From the IMG/VR virus record IMGVR_UViG_3300030451_001059, positions 1 to 49,192 of that record: a stretch of 49,192 nucleotides of DNA. One strand, 5' to 3'. The notes under the pieces were generated by a model. It worked only from the letters and a program-made list of their open reading frames with translations. It was not told where the DNA came from and did no database searches. Below are positions 10,301 to 19,815 of this stretch, in pieces. A program made the translations under genes and the position numbers. The DNA comes from a virus. Numbering within the stretch: the stretch's first letter is position 1; each line of letters opens with the position of its first letter.

Positions 10301-13300
10301 TGGTTTGAGCCACTCGTCATGTTCGTGATGGTGGCATTTACTACAAACACCATGTCTCCTGTATCTCTTCTAAAGAAAGCATCACCTGCCGATAGAGAGA
10401 GTGTGCCTCCACCACTGAAGGTTATCGACCTGTTACTACCACTGCTTCCTATGGTGACTGAGGGATTCTGCGTGTTGTTGAAAGCAATATCCAGTTGTGT
10501 GAATATCTGATAGCCTGAGATATCAACAAGAGAATCGGTTGGAGAGGGCAATGAGTCAGGGTCAACCGGATTGAAGTGCCAGTCGAATGTTGCCTCTATT
10601 AGTCTCGCTATTCCAAATCTCTTAATCTGATTCGTGGTCTTGTTTGCAGATTTGATGCTAACTCTCTCAAAGTTGTTGTCCCTCTTGTCTGCCATCAACG
10701 TCTTTCCTGTGTATCCTGAATGGGATACCTGAGTGGATGACTTCGACCCTTCTGACTCCACTAGACAAGCAAAGTCCTCAAAGTTCAATGTTGAGTTTCC
10801 AATGTTGTTGTATCTCAACTTGGAGTATGGAAACAGGTCTCCCGTAACAAGCAACTCGTAGTTCTGTGCTTTTGGAGCGTGGTATTTTATCTTGCCAATG
10901 TCTTCCTTCCTAGCACTGTTGTCTGCCACTGCTCCCTCTCTGTTCACTATATGCTTCGGTAGTTTGCTCCCTGTCGATAGACCTGCAAAGACACTGCCAG
11001 TAGAGTATCTCAATACATAGTCATCATCAATCATATTGCTTCCCAACACAGGAGTAGTGCTTGTAGAGTAGGCAGGTTTGGCAAAGTCGTAATCTGTATA
11101 TGATATCGGACTGCCACTAGTTCCTAGAACGGCAACCTGCTCACCTATTCCTTGTGTAGAAGTCAAATCAGTAACTACTCCGTTTCCCTTTATCGGGTAT
11201 GCGACTGAGTATCCTGTTATCGCTTGAGGAAAATCAGCATTGGTGTATATTCCAGCATCCGATTTGGTTAACGCACCCTCACTCAACTTCTGCAAGTCCC
11301 AATACCTGTATGTCTCTCTAGGAGTGTAGATATCGTCTAATCCTATGAGGTCTAAAGTGCCTGTACTGCCAATCTGTGTATCTGCTCTATGAATGAACCC
11401 ACCTGAATTCACGTTGTTGTTAATCAAGTAGAGTGAGCGTACATTTGTCCTACTCTCGCTTGTATTGTCTTCTAGTCTTCCCATTACAATAGGACAAATC
11501 GGGGCTATTGACATGATGAAGCCTCCATCATCCTTGGATATTGTCTCAACAACATCAAACATCTCCGAGGCATATGTCATCTTGTTAATCTTGGTTGTCG
11601 ATACTCCTGTCTCCTTTGACAACTGTATGGCGAAAGACGAGTCTGCATCCAACGTGCTTGTGTTCAGAGAGTTGATGCTTATTGGGTTGGAGATGTTGTA
11701 TCCTAATGTTCTGTCTTCTGCAAACGAAGCAGTATTCGATGTTGATTCTAACTTGGTTCTAGTGCCTGTTCTATCGAACGAGAACGAGTCAGAGAAGACT
11801 AACCCCTTGTCACTCACTCTTGAAAAGTCAGTAGCGGAGTTAGTTATCGATGGGTTACTACCAATAGCCTTCTTACCTGAGAAGTATGTTGCTTCAGCAT
11901 GAGGGTCATAGTAGAAGATTGTCGTGCTACCTGAAATGTTTACTAGAGGCTTGTGTGTTAGAGTTGTAGCAGTTTCCGTTGCCGATGCTACCTCTCCAAT
12001 GAAAATCATGTTGTCTGCTTCAGTGGTGCTTCTAGTGAACAACAGGGTTCTTGCTAAGGCAGTTGTATCCCAATCAGTTATTGAGTCATGGTTGAGAACC
12101 TTGCCACTCACACTGTTGACAACCATCGTTGCGGTATTTGTTGCGGGAACAATAGGATTCAATGTGCTGTATGCCATATCCTCGGAGAATAACAGATTCT
12201 TGTCTATCAGGGTGTTTAGTAGAGAAGCATTGCTGTCCCTTCCCTCTACAACCAGCGTTGAAAGCCCATTCTCGGCATTTGTTTCAGTGAGTTCCACAAT
12301 ACCGTCAAACACTTCTTCTTGGAGACTATACCCATCATTGTAATAGTAGAATCTAGGAACGCTGGTATTCTGATAGAACTTCCTACTAGCATCTTGGAAC
12401 TTCACATACTCCATGTCCTTATCGATGTAGTCCACATGATTCTGATGACCACTTAGAGATGTGAATACCACTTTGCTATCAAAGAACTTAGACTGCTCTT
12501 TGGGTATGGTTGTTCCTGATACAGTTAACCTATTGCCATCAGCATAAACGACCTGTGTATCTGAATCGAAGTTCTCTGTATTCAACACGCCAGTCCAATG
12601 AGCAATCTCCACATCTGCGTTATCGAACTCATGCACAGTTGCAGCAACAGTGAAGGAAGTAGCATTGAGCGTCTTGTTCGCCTTCACAGTGACATCCTGT
12701 GTTCCTGAAGACTTGCTTTGTACTGCATTTATCACATAGTAGTAGCCGTCTACCTTGATGATGGAATCACTAGCGAGTTTCGTAGAGAGAGCATAATCGT
12801 GCGTATCTAACATATCTGTGAATCGAATCTCATTTGCGCCATCTACCTTAGATGCCTTGAATGGAAGAGGCTTGAATGATACCTTGTCACTGAAGGCCGT
12901 TTTCATTGCTTTCAATGTCTGCCCTTGTCTTATCTTGAAAGGCAACATTCCTGAGTTGTTCATAGCCATAGTCTTGAACATCTTGCTCATCTTATTCTGA
13001 GGACTATTGACTATCACATCAGTAGTAAGTGGAATCACATCATTCCTACGGGGTCTAGGGTCTGCTGTTATGTATCTTGAAGGGCCAGTACGATTACCAT
13101 CAAGGGTCGCTGATGTCGCTGATGTGCTATCAGAGGTGTGTCTCTTCATGTTTGGAAATGCCTTGTGCCAAAAGATAGGGTTGAAGTTGCCATCACTATC
13201 GTCAGTTGCCCTTAGATTATCCACAAGAGTCGCATCTAGTTTCCCTCTACCGATATTAGATATCACTCCCTTTTGCTTTTCCTCTGTTCGGAATACTATA

Positions 13301-14475
13301 TTCTGTATTCCCTTTCCGTATGTTAAAAGAAAGGCAGATGACCCACTTCTCCATGCAGTTGATGCTTGTCTAGCGAAATCCAACTCAATAGAGTTATCAC
13401 TAGTGTTGATTGTTTTTACATTACCAACAAAACTATCATCTGAGTCATTGAACAACGACATGCCTTGGAATACTATATTCATAAAATTAGGATAACTGCC
13501 TGTATTCACAAATAGTTTCTTCGATGAACTACCCTCCTCAAACGCTGAATAAGCAGCACTACTGCTTGTGAAACCAACATCAGTGCCACCTGACCCACCA
13601 GCATTCGGATTATAGTCATACCATCGTAGTCTAGTGACAGTGTATTTCTCCATGTAATCCAATTGGTCATCCTGCTCCAACCTTTCATTGTAGAAGTAGA
13701 ACGTTGGTCTATCGACCCTGTTTAGCACATCATAGTTGTCTGTCGAAGCCTGATTGTCACCACGAAGACCATAACTCACAGCCATGACATCAGTATCTGT
13801 CTTTGCTGGCCCTTTGAATATCTCAAAGTTAGTTCCCTTTGGGACTGGTGCATGATACTTAGGGCTAAACTCCAAACCATCACCAACCTCATCAAATGTT
13901 GATATTCTAGTTATCTTAGCGAAATGGGGTCTTGCAGTATCTGATTGTGTGGAAGAATCGTATATCTCAGGGTTTAGGAGAATGAAGTAATCATAGTTCT
14001 CTATGTCCAACGCAACAACATCAGTAGCAGGATGGTCGATAACGGAATCACCCAATGAGGTATCTGCATATACAAACTTTCTATTTGTCTCACCTGTGCT
14101 AATACTAGTATCGTATGCCTTTACCTTGAAAGGAGGTGTTGTTTCCTTAGTTGTGGCGTAGTTAGCAATAGTCTTATTATTAGGGAGAAGCCTATTTCCT
14201 ATTTGGTCAGCCTTGTCATTTGATATAGAGCCTCCATGAGACCCCTTTCTAATCTCGGTGAATATGACAGATGCAACTACATCAGACGTAGCAGTGCCAG
14301 TTCCGGTAGTCTCAGACTCAACATATGTCGCTTTCAATACAGGATTAACTGATACATCCTTGAATGCTGTTCCCGAAGAGAACTCAGTAGTCATACTGGC
14401 ATATGCTTCATTGGCATCAGTCTCATTGACTCCTGATTTCAAGGGATAGAGAATAGTTCCGTTTGTCTTCGCCAT
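7324..14475 (-). CDS. Giant baseplate hub / tail-tip protein (2383 aa)
   Basis: ATG 14475 has a GGTGAT ribosome binding site 5 bases upstream; an in-frame TTG two codons earlier is less likely. Residues 1 to about 1980 are a long beta-rich region (Ser, Thr, Asn, Asp) with no enzyme motif I recognise. From about residue 1990 to 2340 the composition changes to a tail-hub pattern: two helical segments, then a segment with ANKVTVIGD, a helix with DAKVKAIELLELH, a strand with KITLNVEKKG and then LEAGDVVFLDFPQ and DYIIFEIEN. This arrangement is characteristic of phage tail hub proteins (gp27 / gene D-like). I infer a fusion of a hub domain to a very long N-terminal adhesive or structural arm. It sits between the LamG-type tail protein and the fibres. 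Confidence 0.8.
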   Translation of the reverse strand: MAKTNGTILYPLKSGVNETDANEAYASMTTEFSSGTAFKDVSVNPVLKATYVESETTGTGTATSDVVASVIFTEIRKGSHGGSISNDKADQIGNRLLPNNKTIANYATTKETTPPFKVKAYDTSISTGETNRKFVYADTSLGDSVIDHPATDVVALDIENYDYFILLNPEIYDSSTQSDTARPHFAKITRISTFDEVGDGLEFSPKYHAPVPKGTNFEIFKGPAKTDTDVMAVSYGLRGDNQASTDNYDVLNRVDRPTFYFYNERLEQDDQLDYMEKYTVTRLRWYDYNPNAGGSGGTDVGFTSSSAAYSAFEEGSSSKKLFVNTGSYPNFMNIVFQGMSLFNDSDDSFVGNVKTINTSDNSIELDFARQASTAWRSGSSAFLLTYGKGIQNIVFRTEEKQKGVISNIGRGKLDATLVDNLRATDDSDGNFNPIFWHKAFPNMKRHTSDSTSATSATLDGNRTGPSRYITADPRPRRNDVIPLTTDVIVNSPQNKMSKMFKTMAMNNSGMLPFKIRQGQTLKAMKTAFSDKVSFKPLPFKASKVDGANEIRFTDMLDTHDYALSTKLASDSIIKVDGYYYVINAVQSKSSGTQDVTVKANKTLNATSFTVAATVHEFDNADVEIAHWTGVLNTENFDSDTQVVYADGNRLTVSGTTIPKEQSKFFDSKVVFTSLSGHQNHVDYIDKDMEYVKFQDASRKFYQNTSVPRFYYYNDGYSLQEEVFDGIVELTETNAENGLSTLVVEGRDSNASLLNTLIDKNLLFSEDMAYSTLNPIVPATNTATMVVNSVSGKVLNHDSITDWDTTALARTLLFTRSTTEADNMIFIGEVASATETATTLTHKPLVNISGSTTIFYYDPHAEATYFSGKKAIGSNPSITNSATDFSRVSDKGLVFSDSFSFDRTGTRTKLESTSNTASFAEDRTLGYNISNPISINSLNTSTLDADSSFAIQLSKETGVSTTKINKMTYASEMFDVVETISKDDGGFIMSIAPICPIVMGRLEDNTSESRTNVRSLYLINNNVNSGGFIHRADTQIGSTGTLDLIGLDDIYTPRETYRYWDLQKLSEGALTKSDAGIYTNADFPQAITGYSVAYPIKGNGVVTDLTSTQGIGEQVAVLGTSGSPISYTDYDFAKPAYSTSTTPVLGSNMIDDDYVLRYSTGSVFAGLSTGSKLPKHIVNREGAVADNSARKEDIGKIKYHAPKAQNYELLVTGDLFPYSKLRYNNIGNSTLNFEDFACLVESEGSKSSTQVSHSGYTGKTLMADKRDNNFERVSIKSANKTTNQIKRFGIARLIEATFDWHFNPVDPDSLPSPTDSLVDISGYQIFTQLDIAFNNTQNPSVTIGSSGSNRSITFSGGGTLSLSAGDAFFRRDTGDMVFVVNATITNMTSGSNQSALVNVTGSTADLNTTCYLIRDYQPMSMKIGKFDDEGFQKTHSISVGGNTVDVPNIDFTSVYLARPNLSTEGSVFEYALLEDSGGDEFNPPSIFLPLPFESRTNSNIGSVNSDVCGQSPYHRPTMWHTANGITAPTSRVYMNSSRVIAGLVHGDMNASAGDELQRYGLEGDDHVYDNCIGVFRNIRQVSNEGPSIPGDMFQTSALLGSNDEVTAFGSYSAGTDLDQHSPNTMIFKDNTNQKAFALSGTHARAGVSQFIGSENFVDAGAQYFLSDMEGDALTTTRKTHHKAMTPSDGSNTGGLYRAQMMIKPVLDVSSTAVSIDSGLTNKVITITLNTTSNTNQSDHAWLNFVPNLTGYYLVAERQQEDSADINLGNISGLNSAYNDIHPNAFLQSSGGNIGYLAKILSHTTNQTQSSATSVVHTITVDAALPLEQTSGSFRVGLGPRYRIMRLAETTFKNTPKEIVLNRLHSTGLDYSETSSNFLTGAIGETTHAKNYINEGVFSAYVLMNLDTAPSGTQRIVPSSVAQSFANLPFSDGDTFDCFITDGTNSERKTITVSNTSKDIPTSIRRDEFKLTYEGTLTGNGVVSFGEVIDLELSRKPDLDKISKCHIGTSMIIGEEIETEIERIIKEAGLDVDMVQTQAEFTGNIVSSVSNNVITCKATVENIVAGDTIFTHEGYPIGVVASDPSGTTITVNDVDTTDTDVDLWFVPLVNDEIIKFNKKTFVSTDNFVQTSAFQMLNKLAGKKNLDFRVNNKKVVFRDLNSAPLLRKQAISYRSHRVFSVKKNSSLFAKANKVTVIGDRIKTSVASDDAGTHIKFVDANIRSITDAKVKAIELLELHSSDARKITLNVEKKGLETLEAGDVVFLDFPQYDIPPNDYIIFEIENVLTPTLTMTVGTFDKTIAERLSEIGTQQSASSSTLFSRNSQQVSTGKTITDSISLKTTLVQYTITGTGETANMGFDDLFGFGETLGFETTAGQVIGYYTSED

Positions 14476-14477
14476 TA

Positions 14478-17045
14478 TCAATCACCAAAGGAGTAGTAGA
14501 ACAGAGTATCACTGTAATTAGGAGTAAGAGTCGTGATGGTAGGGCAAGGAGTAGCAGACTTGTGAAATGCAATCTCATAGAGTTCTCCCATGAATTGAGT
14601 AGCCTTCCTAGCAGTAGCAGATAGAGTTCCATTCTGTCCTATGAAGCAGTCACCCGGACTCGTATCCAATCTGAACTTACCGATGTTCACCTTCGCTCTC
14701 TTCACTGGTTGATTATTCAGATACAAGGTGATGGTATTCCCATCAAAGGACATACCAACCTTACTTGGTTGCTCCAAATACAGAGCCTCCTTCTGTTGGT
14801 CTCTGTATATCGTTCCTGTAACTGTTGTAGCAGGAGCAGATGCAAGTGTAATCGTGTTTCCGCTTACTGAAGAAACAGTGCCTATGAGTGTCCCGACATT
14901 GTTGTATATCTCATTACCAGCACCTATTCCATCTGCTTCACCTGACCCTACATTGATGTCATTGACATTGGTGGTGAATGCTCCTATTGATAATCCCGAA
15001 TTTATTCCTGTATTGCTAATTGCTTGGTCTCCTGCTGATGCGGCTACTATTGTTAGCACACTACCATTTCTAGTTACTGTGAGAGAGCCATCGTGTCCCG
15101 TAGTTCCATTTATCGCACTTCTTAAATTTTCAGCAGTCGTTTGCGTGTCGTTGGTAGTACCAGTTACATTTGTAAAGAAGACAACATCATTGCTTCCTTC
15201 TGTTGCAGTAGAACCATTAGTCTCATTGTTCTCTCCCTTAGTTGGTTTGTACTTCTTGACGAGACCAGCACTATCCTCTAAAGTGATGAATGCAGTTGGT
15301 GTACTTGCAGCAGAGTAGTTGGAAAACTGATTGGTGCTTACTGAAATAATACTAGAATAGCCACTTACTCTTGCTAACGTTTGACTTGATTGGACTGCTC
15401 CGCTTGGAGAAGTCACTGTGACCACGCTCCCACTGGCTGATGCCTGATTTCCCGCAAAGCCAGTTCCTGTGAATGCAGCATTGATTGCCTCTGCTAAATA
15501 AGTAGCAGTGACACCCTCACTGCCTCCTATCAGAACCTTATGAACAGGACTAACGCTTGTCGTACTGTTAGTATCCAATGCTCCATTTGTGAAAGAACCA
15601 CTAAAGAACTTGAAGTATTTAGCAGCCGTTAAAGTACCATTTGAGTTTCGCAATCTGACTGTCATGTAGTAGTTCACATTACTAGCACTCGTAGCGTCCG
15701 TACCTCCTGAGAAGGTACTAGCAGTTAGTTTATCACTATTCGCAATGGTCGAACCAATAACAGGGCCAGTGTTAGGCGTGGTACTATGGTTTCCTGCTGC
15801 ACCTTCGGCATCCTGCACTAAGGAAATAGTTCCTGTTGTCCCACTAGTGTTGGATGTTGTAGCACTGATATCCAACCCCGAACTTGGATTGCTCCCAGTG
15901 CCATTTACGTCATTGATAGCCTTGAATAACATCAATCTAAAATTCGCACCATTGACGGTGGTACTATTGATTATAACCCTACCACTCTGAGGAACAAAGA
16001 CATCTACTTGAGTATCACTTGAACCATAGCCATTTTCAGTCAATTGTGATTGCAACAAAAACCCATTTGTAATGCTCGATAAATCACTATATGTGTATAT
16101 TCTTGCAGCAGTTCCCTGCATTTCACTGGGCCACCCACCTGAAGAAGAATTATCTGTCATAAAGAATCTGTATGTTTTATTGGAACTAGAACCTGTGCCT
16201 GTTTGCCTGTTTCTGAGAATGATGGCATTGTTGTTACTAGCAGACGTACTCGATGTTATTGGAGTAGCACTCCAACTATTACTGAATGTTATTGACCCCG
16301 TTGCCTTTGTACCGCTAGAAGCAGCAACGTCTAGATGAGAAGAACCGGGAACATTAGTTACAGTAAATGTAGCAGTACCCTGTACTTCAGCAGTGTTTGT
16401 GAAACTAGCCAAGTCTCCTGTTATCGAAGTTGTCGCAGTAGGAAGAGAGCCAGTCGCACTACTGGTTATTTTCGTCTTGTCTGTTGTTATACCACTGTAA
16501 AGACCATCAGGGTCATAGTATCCAGTCAGTGATTTCTTAGATACGAATACTGGCTCACTAGCAACCGTGTGGCTTATCGGAGTACCTATTGAGTCTGTGA
16601 GTTCAACAACCAACTTGTACTCTGCTGGTTGATTGAAGTTGGAGGATGTTGTATTCTGCAAGTAGAACTTCAGATAGTCGTTGCAGAATATCATCATCTT
16701 GTGTGTTCCTCTACCTGCTCCGAAGTAACTGACACTCTCATAATTGGATGTAGTATCTGCTTGGTCGTCTAGTGATAGGTTTGGACTAGGAGGAGTCTTT
16801 GTGCTATCGAGCCTTCCTTGCCCTGATGTTCTATGACCGACTCCATTTACATCATAGGGAGTTACTATCGCTTCAATGCTGAATGGCCCTCCATAATCCC
16901 ATAGAGGATGTCTTGACTCGTCTATCGTGTTGCTTCCAGTCAAGTCGTTGCTGTTGTAGTCATCATACTCTATCTTCAGGTGTCCATCGCACATCACAGG
17001 AAATACCAATGCCCTTGTATCTCCTACATGTGCTGTTGTTGCCAT
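14478..17045 (-). CDS. Tail adhesin with LamG/ConA-like domain split by a repeat insert (855 aa)
   Basis: The N-terminal ~190 residues include PFSIEAIVTPYDVNG, a strand pattern typical of the start of a concanavalin/LamG fold. The C-terminal part (about 745-850) has SFDGNTITLYLNNQPV, IGQNG and FMGELYEIAFHKSA, the usual second half of the same fold. Between them lie about 550 Ser/Thr/Gly-rich residues with at least three related modules. Each has a Leu-x-x-Ala-Ile-Asn helix followed by strands of the VVTVTSPSG or VLTIVAASAGD type, near residues 350-415, 510-560 and 640-690. Such modules are common in marine phage tail proteins. The protein probably binds host-surface glycans, by analogy with LamG proteins. 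It ends 2 bases before the hub gene starts. Confidence 0.75.
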   Translation of the reverse strand: MATTAHVGDTRALVFPVMCDGHLKIEYDDYNSNDLTGSNTIDESRHPLWDYGGPFSIEAIVTPYDVNGVGHRTSGQGRLDSTKTPPSPNLSLDDQADTTSNYESVSYFGAGRGTHKMMIFCNDYLKFYLQNTTSSNFNQPAEYKLVVELTDSIGTPISHTVASEPVFVSKKSLTGYYDPDGLYSGITTDKTKITSSATGSLPTATTSITGDLASFTNTAEVQGTATFTVTNVPGSSHLDVAASSGTKATGSITFSNSWSATPITSSTSASNNNAIILRNRQTGTGSSSNKTYRFFMTDNSSSGGWPSEMQGTAARIYTYSDLSSITNGFLLQSQLTENGYGSSDTQVDVFVPQSGRVIINSTTVNGANFRLMLFKAINDVNGTGSNPSSGLDISATTSNTSGTTGTISLVQDAEGAAGNHSTTPNTGPVIGSTIANSDKLTASTFSGGTDATSASNVNYYMTVRLRNSNGTLTAAKYFKFFSGSFTNGALDTNSTTSVSPVHKVLIGGSEGVTATYLAEAINAAFTGTGFAGNQASASGSVVTVTSPSGAVQSSQTLARVSGYSSIISVSTNQFSNYSAASTPTAFITLEDSAGLVKKYKPTKGENNETNGSTATEGSNDVVFFTNVTGTTNDTQTTAENLRSAINGTTGHDGSLTVTRNGSVLTIVAASAGDQAISNTGINSGLSIGAFTTNVNDINVGSGEADGIGAGNEIYNNVGTLIGTVSSVSGNTITLASAPATTVTGTIYRDQQKEALYLEQPSKVGMSFDGNTITLYLNNQPVKRAKVNIGKFRLDTSPGDCFIGQNGTLSATARKATQFMGELYEIAFHKSATPCPTITTLTPNYSDTLFYYSFGD

Positions 17046-17053
17046 TCATTCAC

Positions 17054-17827
17054 CTACATGTTGTTGATTGGGTTTTCTGCTAGAACCTTAGCAACCTCAA
17101 ACTCCAAGGTGAATGGTACAGCGTTTGCTTGCTCACCTGAGAAGGTGGTGTTGAAGGAACGTATGAATCCTGACATTCCTGTTATCTCATCAACCTCTGA
17201 AACATCCGAGAATGCTGAGAGGGGAGAGATGTCAATCAAATCAGAAACTCCTGTTGTCGAGTCTATGAAATCATTTGCCGCTCTCTTGAATCTCTCATCG
17301 TATCTTCTATTCTCATAGGTGAATGGAATGAGTGGTAAATCTGTTATGTCTTTGGTCTCTGTTCCTATCAATCCACTACCGGGGTTGTGACTCTCATGGT
17401 ACTCAAAATTAGTATCGATTCTGCTAGGCATCAGAATGATGAGTTTGTTCATAGACTGGTCATCCTGTGCTGCACTGCTATCAACATAGGAATGTATCAG
17501 TTGAGCCATCTCAAATGGAGTTAGTATCCTCTCTTTAGCAGATGCACTTCCCTCTCCTGTGTCTTTGGATATCCTTTGATTCAGGAGCGTTCCTGTGAGG
17601 CTTATCGCCTTGTTCGCTATACCCATATCAAAAGCAAGAGTCTCTGACTTTCCAGTTGCCATAGAAGCAAAGGGAACTGGTAGAGTGGGAACTGTCTTGC
17701 TTGTGTTGATTCCTATCTCCGTCACAAACAGTGGTATTCTATTCACTGCTCTGTCTCCGCCTATCTCATTCCTTCTTTGTAGTTCTAGAAAAACGCTGAA
17801 GTTGTTGTAACTGTCACTTGTTGCCAT
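17054..17827 (-). CDS. Probable distal tail / baseplate protein (257 aa)
   Basis: The gene directly follows the tape measure gene; its ATG overlaps the tape measure stop (TAATG). That slot in siphovirus-like maps usually holds the distal tail protein or a baseplate wedge component. The sequence starts MATSDSYNNFSVFLELQRRN and ends in a strand segment, VPFTLEFEVAKVLAENPINN, which fits a beta-structured ring protein. It has no signal peptide, membrane segment or catalytic motif. Assignment rests on gene order and general character rather than on a diagnostic motif. Confidence 0.65.
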   Translation of the reverse strand: MATSDSYNNFSVFLELQRRNEIGGDRAVNRIPLFVTEIGINTSKTVPTLPVPFASMATGKSETLAFDMGIANKAISLTGTLLNQRISKDTGEGSASAKERILTPFEMAQLIHSYVDSSAAQDDQSMNKLIILMPSRIDTNFEYHESHNPGSGLIGTETKDITDLPLIPFTYENRRYDERFKRAANDFIDSTTGVSDLIDISPLSAFSDVSEVDEITGMSGFIRSFNTTFSGEQANAVPFTLEFEVAKVLAENPINNM

Positions 17828-19809
17828 TAGAATTTCACCACCGATGTTGATGTCCTATTCATTCTTGAGTTTATTTCTCTCGCCACCTTGTTTGCGATGT
17901 CTCGTATCTCAGTATCAGAAGCACCGACTCTTCCTGTGACTTGCACTGTTATGTGGTTAGTAACTGAAGAGGCAATTGCTTTGGAGGCACTGTTAGAATG
18001 TACTTGCGCTCCTCTTGGTAGTTGCACTAGTTCAGGTCCACGTTCACCAACAACAGCAAGACCACCTTGACTTATCTTTCCGCCTTCTGCTAATCCAATG
18101 AAGTTCTTAGCACTACTGAATGCACCCTTGATTTTATCTTTGGCTTTTCCTCTGACATCCAACGCTTCCTTGAATTTATCACCGATATACTCAGCAATCT
18201 TTGCTGGTAATCCCATTATGTATTCAGGAATACCCATGATGAAGTCCTTTATTCCAAACAGGACATCTGCTATTTGGTCAGAGTATTCATACAGTATGTC
18301 TGCTGCTTTCATTATTACTAGAGCAATTCCAGCAATTAATAGAGCAATCCAGCCACCACCAAAGAACACAGCGAGGAAAGCCACTGCTGCCACTATCTTT
18401 GCAATTATGCCTATTACTTTCAATGACGCTCCTACTATTGCTGCTCTGACACTACCGAATCTATCAATGGCAACATCGTAAAACCGCTTGTAAAGTTCTG
18501 AGATGTATGTCCCAATGCCAACAAGAACTGCTCCCAATGTAGCAACTAGTAAACCACCTAGTATCTTGAGTCCTGCTAATAGTAAACTCCCTACACCCTC
18601 AACGATACCAACTAAATCACCTTCGTTAAACGCCTTCATTATTTCCTGTATTGCAGACTTTGCATCACCTAGTCCTTGTGATACAATCGCCATCCCTATT
18701 GCAAAGACTTCTTTCAGTGCAGCGAAACCTGTTGCTAGTTCGTCTTTTGTCTCATCGAATACGCTCTTCAACAGAGTGAGACCTAGCATTAAGATTAGGA
18801 GATACCCTGCTGCCATTGCCATGTATCTGACAATGGAGAGTATTCCCTTTGATAGTCTGACCATTTGTTTTGCTATGTTTGTGATTGGCGTGGCAGCGAA
18901 CTTGAAGAAACCAGCAGTCTTTCGCATGGCTTTCTTTCTCATCTTTCTGCTGTCCTCTGCCAACTTAACTAGTTCGTTGAACTCTTGTATCTGCTCTTTA
19001 CTAGCAAACTTGTTTCCAATCTTGCCCGGCTTTCCCTTTTCAGCCATCTTTACAGAGTCTTTATCGCTCTCGCTGCGACCCATTGCCTCGAATCTCTTAG
19101 CAATCTCCTCTTCGCTGATTCCAAAGAAACCCTCCTTAGCATCAGTAGCAGCCTCTGCGATATTGCTTAGTTTAGTATTGGCGATTCCCTTTGTGCTACC
19201 AAAGACACTCTTCATCTTCTGCTCTAACCCACTAACCATCTTGAATGTCAATGAATTGGCAATCAATCCTTCTTTTCTTCTTCTTGCTGTTTTCGTTGCA
19301 ATCTTCTCTAACTTCTCCATGTCCTTAGTCTGTCTGCTCATCAGATGGGACATTTCCTTGAGAGCCTTGTTTGAGTCTTGATACTGAAAGAGAAGCCCAC
19401 TGAATATCACTGATTGTCCTTTCAATTTCTCTATTGCGGCTTCTCTAGCCTTTCCAGTGCTACTCTCAGCCGCTTCTATGTTGGCCTGTATTTCTTGTAT
19501 CTCTTTGGATTGGTTTGCAATTTCCGCATACACCTTGAGTTGTTTTACTTCCTCTAGTCTTCTTCTCTCTGTGGAACTAGCCATCTCATTGAGAAGTTGA
19601 ACAGTAGCCTTGACTCGATTCTGAACTCTCCAAAGTCCTGTTCCCGATATGAATCGAGAGAATATCTCCCAATTCTTTGAACCTAAAACTGCATTTGTCT
19701 TACTGAGCGTTGATTGTAGGTTTCTCATGTTTTTTGCGCCATCGATAATGGCTCGGTCAATACCCTCAAACTCTGACCTGAGTTCCTTGATATCATCCTC
19801 AACTGCCAT
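17827..19809 (-). CDS. Tail tape measure protein (660 aa)
   Basis: The N-terminal half is helical and coiled-coil-like, rich in Lys, Glu and Ala. The middle (about residues 315-520) has several hydrophobic stretches, including YLLILMLGLTLL, GLLVATLGAVLVGIG and IVAAVAFLAVF, as usual for tape measure proteins that reach the cell membrane during genome delivery. Near residues 590-620 is the classic tape measure motif (AEGGKI, LAVVGERGPELVQLP, GAQV). The gene follows the frameshifted tail chaperone, the canonical order. ATG 19809 is chosen over an in-frame TTG at 19815 because a GTGATTGG sequence precedes it. At 660 residues it would measure a tail of roughly 100 nm by the usual 1.5 angstrom per residue rule. 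Confidence 0.92.
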   Translation of the reverse strand: MAVEDDIKELRSEFEGIDRAIIDGAKNMRNLQSTLSKTNAVLGSKNWEIFSRFISGTGLWRVQNRVKATVQLLNEMASSTERRRLEEVKQLKVYAEIANQSKEIQEIQANIEAAESSTGKAREAAIEKLKGQSVIFSGLLFQYQDSNKALKEMSHLMSRQTKDMEKLEKIATKTARRRKEGLIANSLTFKMVSGLEQKMKSVFGSTKGIANTKLSNIAEAATDAKEGFFGISEEEIAKRFEAMGRSESDKDSVKMAEKGKPGKIGNKFASKEQIQEFNELVKLAEDSRKMRKKAMRKTAGFFKFAATPITNIAKQMVRLSKGILSIVRYMAMAAGYLLILMLGLTLLKSVFDETKDELATGFAALKEVFAIGMAIVSQGLGDAKSAIQEIMKAFNEGDLVGIVEGVGSLLLAGLKILGGLLVATLGAVLVGIGTYISELYKRFYDVAIDRFGSVRAAIVGASLKVIGIIAKIVAAVAFLAVFFGGGWIALLIAGIALVIMKAADILYEYSDQIADVLFGIKDFIMGIPEYIMGLPAKIAEYIGDKFKEALDVRGKAKDKIKGAFSSAKNFIGLAEGGKISQGGLAVVGERGPELVQLPRGAQVHSNSASKAIASSVTNHITVQVTGRVGASDTEIRDIANKVAREINSRMNRTSTSVVKF

Positions 19810-19815
19810 TACCAA

